In this document: positions 31,902-41,322 of the stretch, piece by piece
How the letters are laid out: each line of letters starts with the position of its first letter
Position numbering within the stretch: the first letter of the stretch is position 1
Source of the DNA: Shewanella vesiculosa
Lineage (GTDB): Bacteria > Pseudomonadota > Gammaproteobacteria > Enterobacterales > Shewanellaceae
NCBI RefSeq assembly: GCF_021560015.1
Contig: NZ_CP073588.1
Location: 806,001-870,000, forward strand
Direction: 5' to 3'
DNA length: 64,000 nt
Made by a program: the position numbers and the translations under genes
Notes under the pieces: generated by a model
The model's input: only the letters and a program-made list of their open reading frames with translations
The model's database searches: none
What the model was told of the DNA's origin: nothing

Positions 31902-31917
31902 TGTGATGTGAGTCATA
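31902..31917. promoter_or_regulatory. CRP-like motif, copy 1 (upstream of yeaG)
   Basis: TGTGATGTGAGTCATA has a full TGTGA left half and a partial right half of a CRP-type site. It lies ~220 bases before yeaG and is almost identical to a second copy at 32654-32669 on the other side of sodB. Confidence 0.35.
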
Positions 31918-31938
31918 CTTTGTGGCAAGAAAAGATTT

Positions 31939-31964
31939 AAAAAAAGGAGCCAAAAGGCTCCTTT
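31939..31964 (-). terminator. Rho-independent terminator after sodB
   Basis: On the minus strand AAAGGAGCC-tttt-GGCTCCTTT is followed by a T tract, 23 bases past the sodB stop. Confidence 0.9.
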
Positions 31965-31986
31965 AGTTTTTTGCAGCTAATGAAGA

Positions 31987-32571
31987 TTAAGCAGCAAAGT
32001 TCTTGTTAACAAATTCCCAGTTAACAAGTTGCCAGAAGTGCGCTAAATACTCTGGACGTGCGTTACGGTAATCAACGTAGTAAGCATGTTCCCATACGTC
32101 TACAGTTAATAAAATAGTCACTGATTCATCTGTTAACGGTGTAGCAGCATTACTGGTGTTAACAATGGCTAATGAACCGTCAGCTTTTTTAACTAACCAA
32201 GTCCAAGCACTACCGAAGTTGTTGACTGCAGAATCGGTAAATTTAGCTTTGAATTCTTCAAAAGAACCAAAAGATGCATTGATAGCAGCAGCGATATCGC
32301 CAGTTGCTTCGCCGCCAGCGTTAGGCGCTAAACAGTTCCAGTAAAAAGTGTGGTTCCAAACTTGAGCGGCGTTGTTGAACATACCACCAGTTGAAGTTTT
32401 AACAACTTCTTCTAGCGTCTTGTTAGCAAATTCAGTTCCTTCAACTAAACCGTTTAGTTTTACCACGTAAGTGTTGTGATGCTTACCATAATGGAACTCA
32501 ATGGTTTCTTGAGAAATGTGTGGTTCAAGTGCGTTCTTTGCATAAGGTAAAGCTGGTAGTTCGAAAGCCAT
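31987..32571 (-). CDS. sodB: Superoxide dismutase [Fe]
   Basis: 194-residue cytosolic enzyme converting superoxide to hydrogen peroxide and oxygen. Metal ligands are visible at His27 (FHYGKHH), His74 (WNHTFYW), and Asp/His in the C-terminal [19 protein letters not shown] and the short length favour the iron over the manganese type. Divergent from grxD, as in E. coli; followed by its own terminator. Confidence 0.96.
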   Translation of the reverse strand: MAFELPALPYAKNALEPHISQETIEFHYGKHHNTYVVKLNGLVEGTEFANKTLEEVVKTSTGGMFNNAAQVWNHTFYWNCLAPNAGGEATGDIAAAINASFGSFEEFKAKFTDSAVNNFGSAWTWLVKKADGSLAIVNTSNAATPLTDESVTILLTVDVWEHAYYVDYRNARPEYLAHFWQLVNWEFVNKNFAA

Positions 32572-32653
32572 TAGTATCTCTCCATGGATTCAGGTTATCG
32601 TTTTGTTTACCAATCAGGTAACATTGCTCTACTTCTATTGTACTGATTATTTT

Positions 32654-32669
32654 TGTGATGTGAATCATT
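32654..32669. promoter_or_regulatory. CRP-like motif, copy 2 (between sodB and grxD)
   Basis: TGTGATGTGAATCATT, 83 bases before sodB and 135 before grxD. It shares TGTGATGTGA-N-TCAT with the copy at 31902-31917. The right half differs from TCACA at two positions, so CRP binding is only a possibility. Confidence 0.35.
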
Positions 32670-32803
32670 GTTTGGGAATTATCTGGATTGCTGTAGCTAT
32701 TTAATGGATTTTAGATAAACCCTACAAACTGTGGCATTTTGTTCTTTGTCTAGGTGTCGTACAATAGTCGTTATGTGTTCATTCGTCGTACTTAGGAAAT
32801 CCA

Positions 32804-33145
32804 ATGGAAACTGTAGAAAAGATTAAACAGCAAATTAGCGAAAACCCAATTATTGTGTACATGAAAGGTTCACCTAAGCTACCAAGCTGTGGATTTTCAT
32901 CTCAAGTTGCTCAAGTGATGATCAATTGTGGTGAACAATTTGCCTTCGTAGATATTTTACAGCACCCAGATATTCGTGCTGAACTACCAAAATTTGCTAA
33001 CTGGCCAACATTCCCACAGCTATGGGTTGAAGGCGAGTTGATTGGTGGTTGTGACATCATCACTGAAATGTTCCAAAAAGGTGAACTTCAGCCAATCATT
33101 AAAGCGACTGCTGATAAATTCCGCACCGAAGACGCTGCAGAGTAA
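32804..33145 (+). CDS. grxD: Monothiol glutaredoxin GrxD (Grx4)
   Basis: 113 residues with the monothiol CGFS active site at 29-32 (KLPSCGFSSQ) and the glutathione-binding WPTFPQLWV and GGCDII motifs. Such proteins carry [2Fe-2S] clusters as glutathione-bridged dimers and take part in iron-sulfur trafficking. Start ATG follows AGGAAATCCA. Divergent from sodB. Confidence 0.96.
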   Translation: METVEKIKQQISENPIIVYMKGSPKLPSCGFSSQVAQVMINCGEQFAFVDILQHPDIRAELPKFANWPTFPQLWVEGELIGGCDIITEMFQKGELQPIIKATADKFRTEDAAE

Positions 33146-33177
33146 TGAGTATTGATTGAGTGTTTAATGCACTGATT

Positions 33178-33216
33178 AAAAAGCCCCAATCGCAATTTGC
33201 GATTGGGGCTTTTTTA
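33178..33216. terminator. Bidirectional terminator between grxD and uraA
   Basis: AAAAAGCCCCAATCGCAA pairs with TTGCGATTGGGGCTTTTT; strong in both directions for these convergent genes. Confidence 0.92.
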
Positions 33217-33255
33217 TAGCGCCTTACTGATTAAGCAGCTTCTATGTTAAAGAGG

Positions 33256-34486
33256 TTATGCCTCAGTTGGTGGCTTTTTTATCGCTGGTAAAATCAAGTT
33301 CATCAAAATAGCCACAATCCCGCATAAGCTGATACCGGTTAAACTAAATGAGCCAATGCCAAATGCCATGCCACCAATACCGAACACTAACGTTACCCCA
33401 ACAATACTGAGATTACGGGGTTCAGACAAATCGACTTGATGACGAATTAGGGTGTTTAATCCCACTGCGGCAATTGAGCCAAAGAGTAGGCACATTATGC
33501 CACCCATGACGGGAACGGGAATTGTTTGCATCATGGCGCCCAGTTTGCCAACAAAAGCTAAGGTAATTGCGGTAATCGCTGTCCACGTCATAATACGAGG
33601 GTCAAAACTTTTAGTGAGTGTCACCGCGCCAGTTACTTCACTGTATGTGGTGTTAGGTGGACCACCCAATGCTGCTGCAGCAATCGTGGCAATACCGTCA
33701 CCAGTCAGGGTGCGATGTAAGCCAGGCTTTTTAAAATAATCTTTACCTGTCACATTTGAAATAGCCAAAATATCACCAATGTGTTCAACGGCAGGCGCAA
33801 TGGCCACTGGGATCATAAATAAAATAGCTTGCCAGTTAAACTCTGGGGCAACAAAGTTTGGCATAGCTAACCAAGCGGCTTCACTTACGGGCGTAAAATC
33901 AACAACACCAAAGGCTAAGCTAGTGCCATAGCCGACTAAAATACCGGCCAGAATAGGCATTAAACGAACTAATCCTTTAGCAAAAATCGCCACGATTATG
34001 GTAGTCGTTAAGGCTGAAAGAGAAATTATTAGGGCAATATTGGGCTCAACGATGACTAAGCTACCATCACCACTTTTACCTAATGCCATATTGACAGCGA
34101 CTGGCGCTAAGCCTAAACCGATGATCATAATTACTGGGCCGACAACCACTGGGGGTAACAGGGTATGAATAAATCCTGTGCCGCGCAGTTTTACCGTTAG
34201 CCCAAGTAGCATGTAAACTGCGCCAGCAGCCATTAAACCACCCATGGTGGCTGGAATCCCCCCATGTTTGCACGCCATATAAAATGGGGGCGATAAAGGC
34301 AAAGGAAGAAGCGAGAAATACAGGAACTTGGCGTTTAGTGACTAATTGAAACAGAAGGGTACCGAAACCGGCTGTAAATAAGGCGACACTGGTATCTAAA
34401 CCCGTCAATAACGGCATTAGTACAAGCGCACCAAAAGCGACAAATAACATTTGTGCGCCCTGTAGCGGAATTAACACGCGTTTCAT
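33256..34486 (-). CDS. uraA: Uracil/nucleobase permease UraA-like (NCS2), frameshifted
   Basis: Inner-membrane nucleobase:proton symporter. The N-terminal frame (MKRVLIPLQGAQMLFVAFGA to GVQTWG) and the C-terminal frame (IPATMGGLMAAGAVYMLL to the stop at 33256) join if one base is removed from the six-C run 34258-34263 (plus strand). That gives 409 residues. Transport-site Glu/His residues are visible in AVEHIGD and NTTYSE. ATG 34486 has GGAG six bases upstream; the earlier ATG at 34498 does not. UraA is favoured over xanthine-type NCS2 by those motifs and by uraA-hda neighbourhood in E. coli; substrate not proven. Confidence 0.87.
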
Positions 34487-34724
34487 ATTGTTCTCCATCA
34501 GTATTTAGAAAGTTAGCGTGTGCTCAAACGGCGCGAATTGTCACATAAAAGCCATCATATGCATAACAACTTTGAGGACGCTGTAGCGATTAATGTTATT
34601 TGATATGGCTACAATATAGGGTCAATTTGGCAGTAGTAAAAAAGAGTTTTCGTTATCCATTACTCGATAGAATTTTATTATGATATAATTTGTTTACTTA
34701 TATTTGCTGCGTTTATGTTATCTG

Positions 34725-35822
34725 ATGCTGAAAAAACTAATTAATCTCATTGTGTTACCGATAATTGCATTAACCTCTATTGCGACTGTGTATGCTGCTG
34801 AAGTCGGCAAGTTAGATGAAGCCGATATTGCGGTGAGTTCACGTGCAAATGATGTTAAAGATAATGCGCTAAAAGAGGCATTAGCTGCTGTCTTCTTGAA
34901 AAATTCTGGTTTACCTAGTGTGGTGCTTCACCCCCTAGTTAAAGCTCAAATTAATGCTCCTGAGGTCATTTTGACTCAATATGGTTATTATGAGTCAAAT
35001 GGTGAGTTGATGCTCAAAGCCAGTTTTGACCATCAGCGGGTGATTTCAACATTACGCGAAGCCGGTTTACCTGTTTGGGGGAGCCAGCGGCCATTAACCT
35101 TGTTGTGGATATCCGTTGATGAAAATAATCAGCAAACTATTTTAGCTGATGATTCGGCCACAGGTATACGTACTGATTTAGCCCAAGAGTCTAATAATAA
35201 AGGCATTCCATTATTGTTGCCGATTATGGATTTAGATGATGTTATGCAAGTGAGCATTACTGATGTGCGTGGTATGTTTACCGATGTATTAGCCAAAGCA
35301 TCAACCCGTTACCAAGCTGATTACTTTGCTGTTGCCAATATTGATACCCAAGGTAGCAACCTACATTACAGCATCAAGTTATTCGATAAAAACAGAACTA
35401 ATGGTGTGTTGGTGGCTTTAATTTCTCAACAAGGTGATGCCACAGATTATCAACAAGCAACCAAGAGTATGATGAGTATTCTGGCGGATTATTATATTAG
35501 TCAATATGCTATTGCTTCTACAGGCGGTGACCTTACAACACAAGTCAGATTTACCGGATTAAACAATATGACTCAAGTGGTGAATGTTGAACGTTACCTT
35601 CGTCAGCTTAGTGCCGTTAAGTCGATAACATTAAGCCAGTTTAAGGGCGACTCTGCCACCTATACTATTGACTTGTTTAGTAATTTAGATGATTTACAGC
35701 GGTTGCTTAATATTGATAGTCGCTTATCACAATTAGATACTGTGGGCAGTGTAGATTCATTTTATGAGTCAACTACTGACAACACTAAACCTAAGCTGAT
35801 TTATCAATGGTTGGGTCAATAA
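34725..35822 (+). CDS. DUF2066 domain-containing exported protein
   Basis: About 365 residues with a signal peptide (LINLIVLPIIALTSIATVYA, cut near residue 25). DUF2066 proteins are found in gammaproteobacteria, often close to hda and perM, and have no assigned function. Recognisable segment: RPLTLLWISVDENNQQTIL. An in-frame TTG at 34704 is possible, but ATG 34725 starts right at a standard signal peptide. Likely in one direction with hda, 154 bases downstream. Confidence 0.82.
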   Translation: MLKKLINLIVLPIIALTSIATVYAAEVGKLDEADIAVSSRANDVKDNALKEALAAVFLKNSGLPSVVLHPLVKAQINAPEVILTQYGYYESNGELMLKASFDHQRVISTLREAGLPVWGSQRPLTLLWISVDENNQQTILADDSATGIRTDLAQESNNKGIPLLLPIMDLDDVMQVSITDVRGMFTDVLAKASTRYQADYFAVANIDTQGSNLHYSIKLFDKNRTNGVLVALISQQGDATDYQQATKSMMSILADYYISQYAIASTGGDLTTQVRFTGLNNMTQVVNVERYLRQLSAVKSITLSQFKGDSATYTIDLFSNLDDLQRLLNIDSRLSQLDTVGSVDSFYESTTDNTKPKLIYQWLGQ

Positions 35823-35838
35823 GTATGCTCAATCGGTG

Positions 35839-35863
35839 CGCTATACTGTTTTATCGTATAGCG
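35839..35863 (+). repeat. Inverted repeat after the DUF2066 gene
   Basis: CGCTATAC-tgttttatc-GTATAGCG, perfect 8-base arms. It lacks a T tract; possibly a weak terminator or 3' end stabiliser. Confidence 0.5.
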
Positions 35864-35976
35864 TGAAATGCTGTATCTGAGGCATCTTTATGTTGAGGCT
35901 TATTGCCTATATTCGCATAATGGACTCACTTAGGTATAATGATGTTAGTTCGTTTATGATTTTGAGACCTATCTGA

Positions 35977-36686
35977 GTGACACAAAACTCACCAAGACAA
36001 TTATCTTTACCCGTTTATTTACCTGACGATGAAACTTTTCAGAGTTATTACCCCGCTCGGGTAATGACGAGTTGATCCAAAAACTTCAAGCCAGTGCTGA
36101 GGGATCCTTGGCTTCTTCTTTATATCTTTATGGTCCCGAAAAGTCAGGCAGAACACATTTAATGCATGCTGCTTGCGCACATGCTAACGACTTAGACCGC
36201 CGTACTTTGTATATCCCACTTGGCATTCACGCAAGTATTTCTCCGGCCTTGTTTGAGGGCCTAGAATCGCTTGACTTGATTTGTATTGACGATGTTGAAG
36301 CGATAGCGGGTCACCCTGTATGGGAAGAAGCCATTTTTCATTTGTATAATCGTATTGCAGAGCAACAAGATTGTCGTTTGATTGTGAGCGGTAAAGCCTC
36401 ACCTTCAGAAACGGGTTTTTTACTGCCCGATTTGGTTTCTCGAATGCAGTGGGGACTCATATATCAACTGCAACCTATGGCTGATGATGAAAAACTGCTT
36501 GCATTACAACGCCGTGCGGCAATGCGTGGCTTGCAGTTATCTGATGAAGTAGGGCGTTTTTTACTCACACGTATGGCTCGTGATTTACGCACCTTGTTTG
36601 ATGTGCTCGATAAACTCGATAAAGCCTCTATGGTACATCAGCGAAAACTGACTATTCCCTTTATAAAAGAGATGCTTAGACTATAA
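35977..36686 (+). CDS. hda: DnaA inactivator Hda, frameshifted
   Basis: DnaA-related AAA+ protein that, with the DNA-loaded sliding clamp, triggers ATP hydrolysis by DnaA and so prevents over-initiation. The start frame (GTG 35977) encodes the clamp-binding motif QLSLP and LPVYLPDDETFQSYYP, then stops. The body (IQKLQASAEGS to IKEMLRL) is in another frame. One base missing in CCCGCTCGGGTAAT near 36055 restores PA-GNDELIQKLQ and ~236 residues, the normal length. Hda deviates from DnaA in Walker A, read here as GPEKSGRTH. GTG start is uncommon. Confidence 0.9.
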
Positions 36687-36729
36687 TTCCTTATAAAAAA
36701 ATTATCGTTGTCAGTCTATCCTATTAGAT

Positions 36730-36769
36730 AAACAAAAACGCCAAATGAATTCATTTGGCGTTTTTGTTT
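36730..36769. terminator. 40-base perfect palindromic terminator
   Basis: Arms 36730-36749 and 36750-36769 are exact reverse complements centred on GAATTC, with A/T tails on both sides. It can end transcription from hda and from the convergent lipoprotein gene. Confidence 0.88.
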
Positions 36770-36783
36770 AGTGAGTTAATAAC

Positions 36784-38733
36784 TTATTGCTGCAGATGAT
36801 CATTGCCACTAAATTGTAATGGTCTAGAGTCAACAGCATTTTGTTCAGCTTGAGATGAGACTTTCTGTGATGATTTTGATGGATCAGTTGTTAGCACTAA
36901 ATTTTGTGCCCAACTCAGACCGTTAACTAACGCCACAGGTGCAGGCAAACCATCCATCACTTGTGTTACCTCTATTGCAGGTAACATTTGGCTCACAACA
37001 TAGCTGGCACGATCATATAACTCAGGTTGGCCGATGCGGCCACGTTGACCCCATTCAACCACAATGGTTGAACTTGTGGCAATTTCTGGTTTGTCAGTAA
37101 TCGCGATATCACGCAAAATACCATATCGATGGCTCATCATCACTTCTTCAAATAGCATCGCAGCATCTTCTCGTGTTGATGAATAAGCATAGTCATCGTT
37201 GGCAAGATCGTTGGCAAAAAATAGTGCGACGTCACTTGGTGTATAAGCTTTTTGGGTATTATTTGCTGACTCGCCAGCGTAATTAACGTTTGCAAGACCA
37301 TACATCTCAGTACTGGTTAATGGGTAGCGGATGTTGAGTTGATCAGAGGTCATCGCATTAGCCTCATATCGACGTTGATATTCTTCTTTTAAGGTTGGAC
37401 CTTGAATATTGGCATGTATGCTTTGTGGGTAATAATCATTTGCATGAGCAAGTTCGTGATATAAGAGCCTGGCTAGATTAGAAGACATATTCTCCATGGT
37501 ACGGTTAGTACGATTGCCTATTTCTATATATTGACCAGCATAATCGTTGTTTTTGATATAACGATATGGCGAAAGATAATTAAGCTCTTCACCAAAGTTG
37601 CTACGATAATCAGGCGTTTCATTAATCGTATCTCGCTGAGCAGAAGTTAGCCACAGGTATTCAGGGTCTAAATATATTGCTCCTATATAACCAGCATAAA
37701 AGGCCGGTCTAATATCGTAACTGATGACGATAGCAGTCACTGATTGCAGCAATTCTACAAAATCATTGTGAGTTTGTGCACGTAAATAGGCTTCAAAGTT
37801 TTCTGCCATCCAGTCGTGTGAAACGAGGACTCTGTCCATAATAGTATCAATCAGGTCTGGCTCAGCATCTTGGCTAATGAAGGGCAGCACATTAATAATA
37901 TTGCATGGCTCAACGAATTGATTAGAGTAAACACAAGAGGCCAGTTGGCTAGCATAAGGTGAGTCAGGCTTGTAAGCGTGCGTTCGTGCAACGGGGTAAC
38001 TGAAGTAGGCGTCCGCTGGGGCCGCTTTTTCTTTGGTTACGAGTAAATTGACGTCATCACTGATCGTTTGGCCATCAAATGAGGCCGTGGCTTTAAGACT
38101 GAAGAGTTGATCGGTATCGACGTTTGGCGCAACAAACAGTGGCCTAGTAATGTCACTTAAATCCACGTTGGTAAAGGCTTTATTATTATCACTAGGATAC
38201 ATGCACCAGCTAATATTTTCAGGTACTTGGCCGTTAATATTCTGTATACGTAAACTCGCATCAGTTCTATTGACCATTTGATGATCGCTGTTAATGCGTA
38301 AAATATTGTCACCTGAATCGGCAGTAATGGATACCGTTTCTTCAATACTGATGTTATCGCCAGAGACAGTCACCTTAAAAGCGTAATCTTGGTTACTTGT
38401 CGGTGTGAATGCTAAAACTTGGCTATTGACTGCTGTAAGTTCAAGGCTTGGTCCTGAAATCTGCTGCCACAAAAATGTTTTACCAATACTGTCTTGTTGA
38501 TTGAGATTGGCAATAATGCTACCGGGTTTGTCTTTGGCATAATGGTGTTCAACAATAAAAGTCAGTTGAGAGTTTGTGTCGGCAATAGAGTAAGTGATAT
38601 TTTCACTGCAAATTTCGAAAGCGGATGAGGTAGGCGTACCTTGATCGTTATTGTTTGAATCTCCTCCGCATGCGCTAACTAACATGGCACAGGCTAAAAG
38701 GCTGTAGGGCCCTAATTTTCGCGATAACGTCAT
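36784..38733 (-). CDS. Putative HExxH lipoprotein of unknown family
   Basis: 649 residues. The N-terminus is a lipoprotein signal (LVSAC, lipid-bearing Cys22) followed by an Asn/Asp-rich linker. Residues ~50-240 look like two Ig/PKD-type beta domains. The C-terminal part holds LLYHELAHANDYY, a zinc-protease-like HExxH at 426-430, with acidic residues in REDAAMLFEEVM (~521-532) that could supply a third ligand. I do not recognise a named family. Flanking genes are all strongly conserved core genes, so it appears inserted between hda and the DUF2069/yfgD group. Predicted outer-membrane-anchored; peptidase activity is inference. Confidence 0.72.
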   Translation of the reverse strand: MTLSRKLGPYSLLACAMLVSACGGDSNNNDQGTPTSSAFEICSENITYSIADTNSQLTFIVEHHYAKDKPGSIIANLNQQDSIGKTFLWQQISGPSLELTAVNSQVLAFTPTSNQDYAFKVTVSGDNISIEETVSITADSGDNILRINSDHQMVNRTDASLRIQNINGQVPENISWCMYPSDNNKAFTNVDLSDITRPLFVAPNVDTDQLFSLKATASFDGQTISDDVNLLVTKEKAAPADAYFSYPVARTHAYKPDSPYASQLASCVYSNQFVEPCNIINVLPFISQDAEPDLIDTIMDRVLVSHDWMAENFEAYLRAQTHNDFVELLQSVTAIVISYDIRPAFYAGYIGAIYLDPEYLWLTSAQRDTINETPDYRSNFGEELNYLSPYRYIKNNDYAGQYIEIGNRTNRTMENMSSNLARLLYHELAHANDYYPQSIHANIQGPTLKEEYQRRYEANAMTSDQLNIRYPLTSTEMYGLANVNYAGESANNTQKAYTPSDVALFFANDLANDDYAYSSTREDAAMLFEEVMMSHRYGILRDIAITDKPEIATSSTIVVEWGQRGRIGQPELYDRASYVVSQMLPAIEVTQVMDGLPAPVALVNGLSWAQNLVLTTDPSKSSQKVSSQAEQNAVDSRPLQFSGNDHLQQ

Positions 38734-38833
38734 TAAACCACTCCATGATTATTTTGTTGTTATTAAAAAACACACTATGCAACATCTTGTTAACGGATAA
38801 ATGTAGCATGCTGTCTTGTTTAAATGCAATCAA

Positions 38834-38856
38834 CAAAAAAGCGCCCGAAAGCGCTT
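38834..38856 (-). terminator. Rho-independent terminator after the DUF2069 gene
   Basis: On the minus strand AAGCGC-tttcgg-GCGCTT is followed by further Ts. It ends the bepA-side minus-strand group. Confidence 0.8.
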
Positions 38857-38882
38857 AGATAAACAACAAAAATGAAGGTGGT

Positions 38883-39260
38883 TTATTGTTGCTCAGACTT
38901 TTTCTTTAGCCCTAATCCTAGCTCTCTACCTCGCTTGCGGGCATAAAATGGAAAAGTGATTAATAGAATGCCAATCAGTACTGATTCAATCACCGCAAAC
39001 ACAAACGCATCGGTAGTGATGTAAGCCAGGGTTAAGCCATGCAATAAATACACACACAGAATAAAGCTGGCCCATGCATAAGTATAAGGATTACCAGTTA
39101 AAATACCTTTTAGCGGAAATAATAAAGGTACAATCCATATTAAGCTGAACCCTAGCGAATAGGTGCCATTGATGCCTTGTTGAATAAACCAACCGCTAAG
39201 CAGTAGGAGTAACGCAAGGTAACCGATTCGGCTTAGTTGAAACAAGGTTTGGGAAGTCAT
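38883..39260 (-). CDS. DUF2069 inner-membrane protein
   Basis: 125 residues with four predicted membrane helices and a basic C-terminus (ARKRGRELGLGLKKK). Matches the DUF2069 family by length, the SLGFSLIWIVPLLFPLKG block and GNPYTYAWASF. Function unknown. Eleven bases after yfgD, so co-transcribed with it. Confidence 0.85.
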   Translation of the reverse strand: MTSQTLFQLSRIGYLALLLLLSGWFIQQGINGTYSLGFSLIWIVPLLFPLKGILTGNPYTYAWASFILCVYLLHGLTLAYITTDAFVFAVIESVLIGILLITFPFYARKRGRELGLGLKKKSEQQ

Positions 39261-39271
39261 TATGGTACTCG

Positions 39272-39628
39272 TTACAGAATAGACAAAACATTTTCAGGAG
39301 GACGGCCAATAGCAGCTTTATTGTTGGCTAGCACAATTGGGCGTTCAATTAACTTAGGTGTTGCCACCATAGCAGCAATAAGGTGCGCTTCTGATAAGGA
39401 TGCATCTGCTAAGTGTTGGCTTTTATATTCATCTTCTTTGGTTCGCATTAGCTGGCGCGCCGTTAAACCCAGAAGCTGTAACATGGTCTGTATTTCCGTG
39501 GCGGATGGCGGAGTCTTTAAATATTCAACGACTGTGATATCGGTGTTATTAGCCTGCAGTAATGCTAAGGTTTCACGGCTTTTTGAGCAGCGTGGGTTAT
39601 GGTAAATAATTGTTTTTGCAGTTGTCAT
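39272..39628 (-). CDS. ArsC-family reductase YfgD
   Basis: 118 residues of the arsenate-reductase/Spx thioredoxin-like fold. The active cysteine is Cys14 in YHNPRCSKSRETL; the C-terminal RPIVLANNKAAIGRP matches arsenate reductase. Could reduce arsenate with glutathione/glutaredoxin, but YfgD proteins are not all proven arsenate reductases. Position between bepA and the hda region matches E. coli yfgD. Confidence 0.9.
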   Translation of the reverse strand: MTTAKTIIYHNPRCSKSRETLALLQANNTDITVVEYLKTPPSATEIQTMLQLLGLTARQLMRTKEDEYKSQHLADASLSEAHLIAAMVATPKLIERPIVLANNKAAIGRPPENVLSIL

Positions 39629-39725
39629 GTTTAGAGTCCGTCATTAAAAAATGGCAAACAATAAATTCATTTATTGTTTGCCATCATTCTATCAAAGAAT
39701 GGCTTGTAAGGTTAAGTTATTGCGG

Positions 39726-41195
39726 CTACTTTAACGCCTCCATTTCCCTATCAGCTTGTCTAAATTGTCTTATTCTTGCTTCAATTCTTGCCAGTTGTAA
39801 GGTTTTACCATCTGAATAGCGATAAGCATAGTTGAGTTGGTCAATCGCTCCCTTGTAGTTAGCTGATAAGGCCATAAATTCAGCATTACTGTAATACTCG
39901 AGGGCTTTGTTATCTAACTTGCGGTACGCATCAGCCATAATTTGATAAGGCAGCATATTCTGCTTATCGAAAAATATCAGTTCCTCTAAAAGCGGAATGG
40001 CTTTTTGGGGCTGATCAGCCTGCACATAAATATTGGCTAAGTTAGTATTGATCACCTGTGAAGTTGGTTTTATTTTCCGCTGCGCTTCTAATAATGCGAT
40101 GGCATTTGAATAGTCTTTTTTCTGATCTAATAAATCTGTTTTGGTATCGATATAAAACAAATTATTGTCATCTTGTTTAAGCAAGTCATCAATGATGACC
40201 TCAGCTTGATCAAATTTCTGTAAACGGAAAAGTGCCAGCGCTTTGCCGTAGAGAGCAGCTTCTTTAAAAGTATATTCATTCTTTTTGAGTTGTTGTTCAA
40301 ATAAAGATAATGCCGCATCGTCACTTAAACTTGAAAAACGCACTTGGATACGCGCTTTGGCTAATTGAAAGTTAAGGCTGTTAGGTACATATCGTTTAGC
40401 GTATTGAGCCGCACGGTTACGGGCTTCTGTAATTCGAGATTCTGGTAATGGATGCGTCAGTAACATTTGTGGTGGGGTGGTGGTAAAACGATAACGAATA
40501 GCCAGCTGACCGAAAAATGTGGCGGCAGCATTGGGATCGAACCCTGCATCAACAAGAGTTTGCATGCCAATACGGTCGGCCTCTTGCTCATTTGAGCGGG
40601 TATAGTTAATTTTTGCTTGTGTTGATAGTGCTTGGGTTGTCGCTAGTGCAGCCATACCTGCTTGAGGGGCTGCTATGGTTAATAAAATAGCTCCTAACAT
40701 ACCCACAATCGTAGCCGTAGAACTTTTCTCTTGTGCTTCAAGTGAGCGCGCAAGATGACGTTGAGTTACGTGAGTAATTTCGTGTGCAAGTACTGATGCT
40801 AATTCACTTTCGTTGTCAGCATTTAAAAATAAGCCAGTGTGAACGCCAACATGACCACCGAAAAATGCAAATGCGTTAATTTCATCATTGCGCAGTAAAA
40901 AGAAATAAAACGGTGTTTTGACTCCTGTAGCATTAGCAACCAGCTTATTGCCCAGTTCTGATAAATACTGACTTAGCACCGGATCACTTAATACGGGGGC
41001 AGAAGAACGAATAACCCGCATGTATGCGTCACCGTAAACGGTTTCTTTTTCTAAACTAAAGGTATTAACTGCAGCCGTACCCAGATCTGGAAGATCATTA
41101 TTGGCAAAACTGTGGCCAATACTGGCGGCAAATAGTACGCTAATTGCGCTCGCGGCCAGTGTTTTTGAAAAGGTCGATAATGATAATTTGCTCAA
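39726..41195 (-). CDS. bepA: Outer-membrane assembly metalloprotease/chaperone BepA
   Basis: 489-residue periplasmic M48 protease (E. coli BepA 487). Signal peptide ~1-31. Zinc motif HEITH at 138-142, with the third ligand in NEQEADRIGMQ. The C-terminal half (about 300-489) is TPR-like. BepA helps LptD and other barrels assemble on the BAM complex and degrades stalled ones. Neighbours yfgD and perM match E. coli (yfgD-bepA-perM). Confidence 0.95.
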   Translation of the reverse strand: MSKLSLSTFSKTLAASAISVLFAASIGHSFANNDLPDLGTAAVNTFSLEKETVYGDAYMRVIRSSAPVLSDPVLSQYLSELGNKLVANATGVKTPFYFFLLRNDEINAFAFFGGHVGVHTGLFLNADNESELASVLAHEITHVTQRHLARSLEAQEKSSTATIVGMLGAILLTIAAPQAGMAALATTQALSTQAKINYTRSNEQEADRIGMQTLVDAGFDPNAAATFFGQLAIRYRFTTTPPQMLLTHPLPESRITEARNRAAQYAKRYVPNSLNFQLAKARIQVRFSSLSDDAALSLFEQQLKKNEYTFKEAALYGKALALFRLQKFDQAEVIIDDLLKQDDNNLFYIDTKTDLLDQKKDYSNAIALLEAQRKIKPTSQVINTNLANIYVQADQPQKAIPLLEELIFFDKQNMLPYQIMADAYRKLDNKALEYYSNAEFMALSANYKGAIDQLNYAYRYSDGKTLQLARIEARIRQFRQADREMEALK

Positions 41196-41322
41196 GCGAA
41201 ACCTTTAATGATGATTGAATTGAAAATTTAAGCTTAACCAACAAGTTTGCTTAAGTTACATTGCTTGTGGTTTATTGTTCAAGCTAGGATAATAGCCCTA
41301 GATTGTTTAAAGCAAGTTGATA

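Noticed and set aside
39237..39605. 122-residue plus-strand frame
   Set aside because: Runs antisense across yfgD, which is an intact conserved gene; composition and codon pattern fit a shadow frame.
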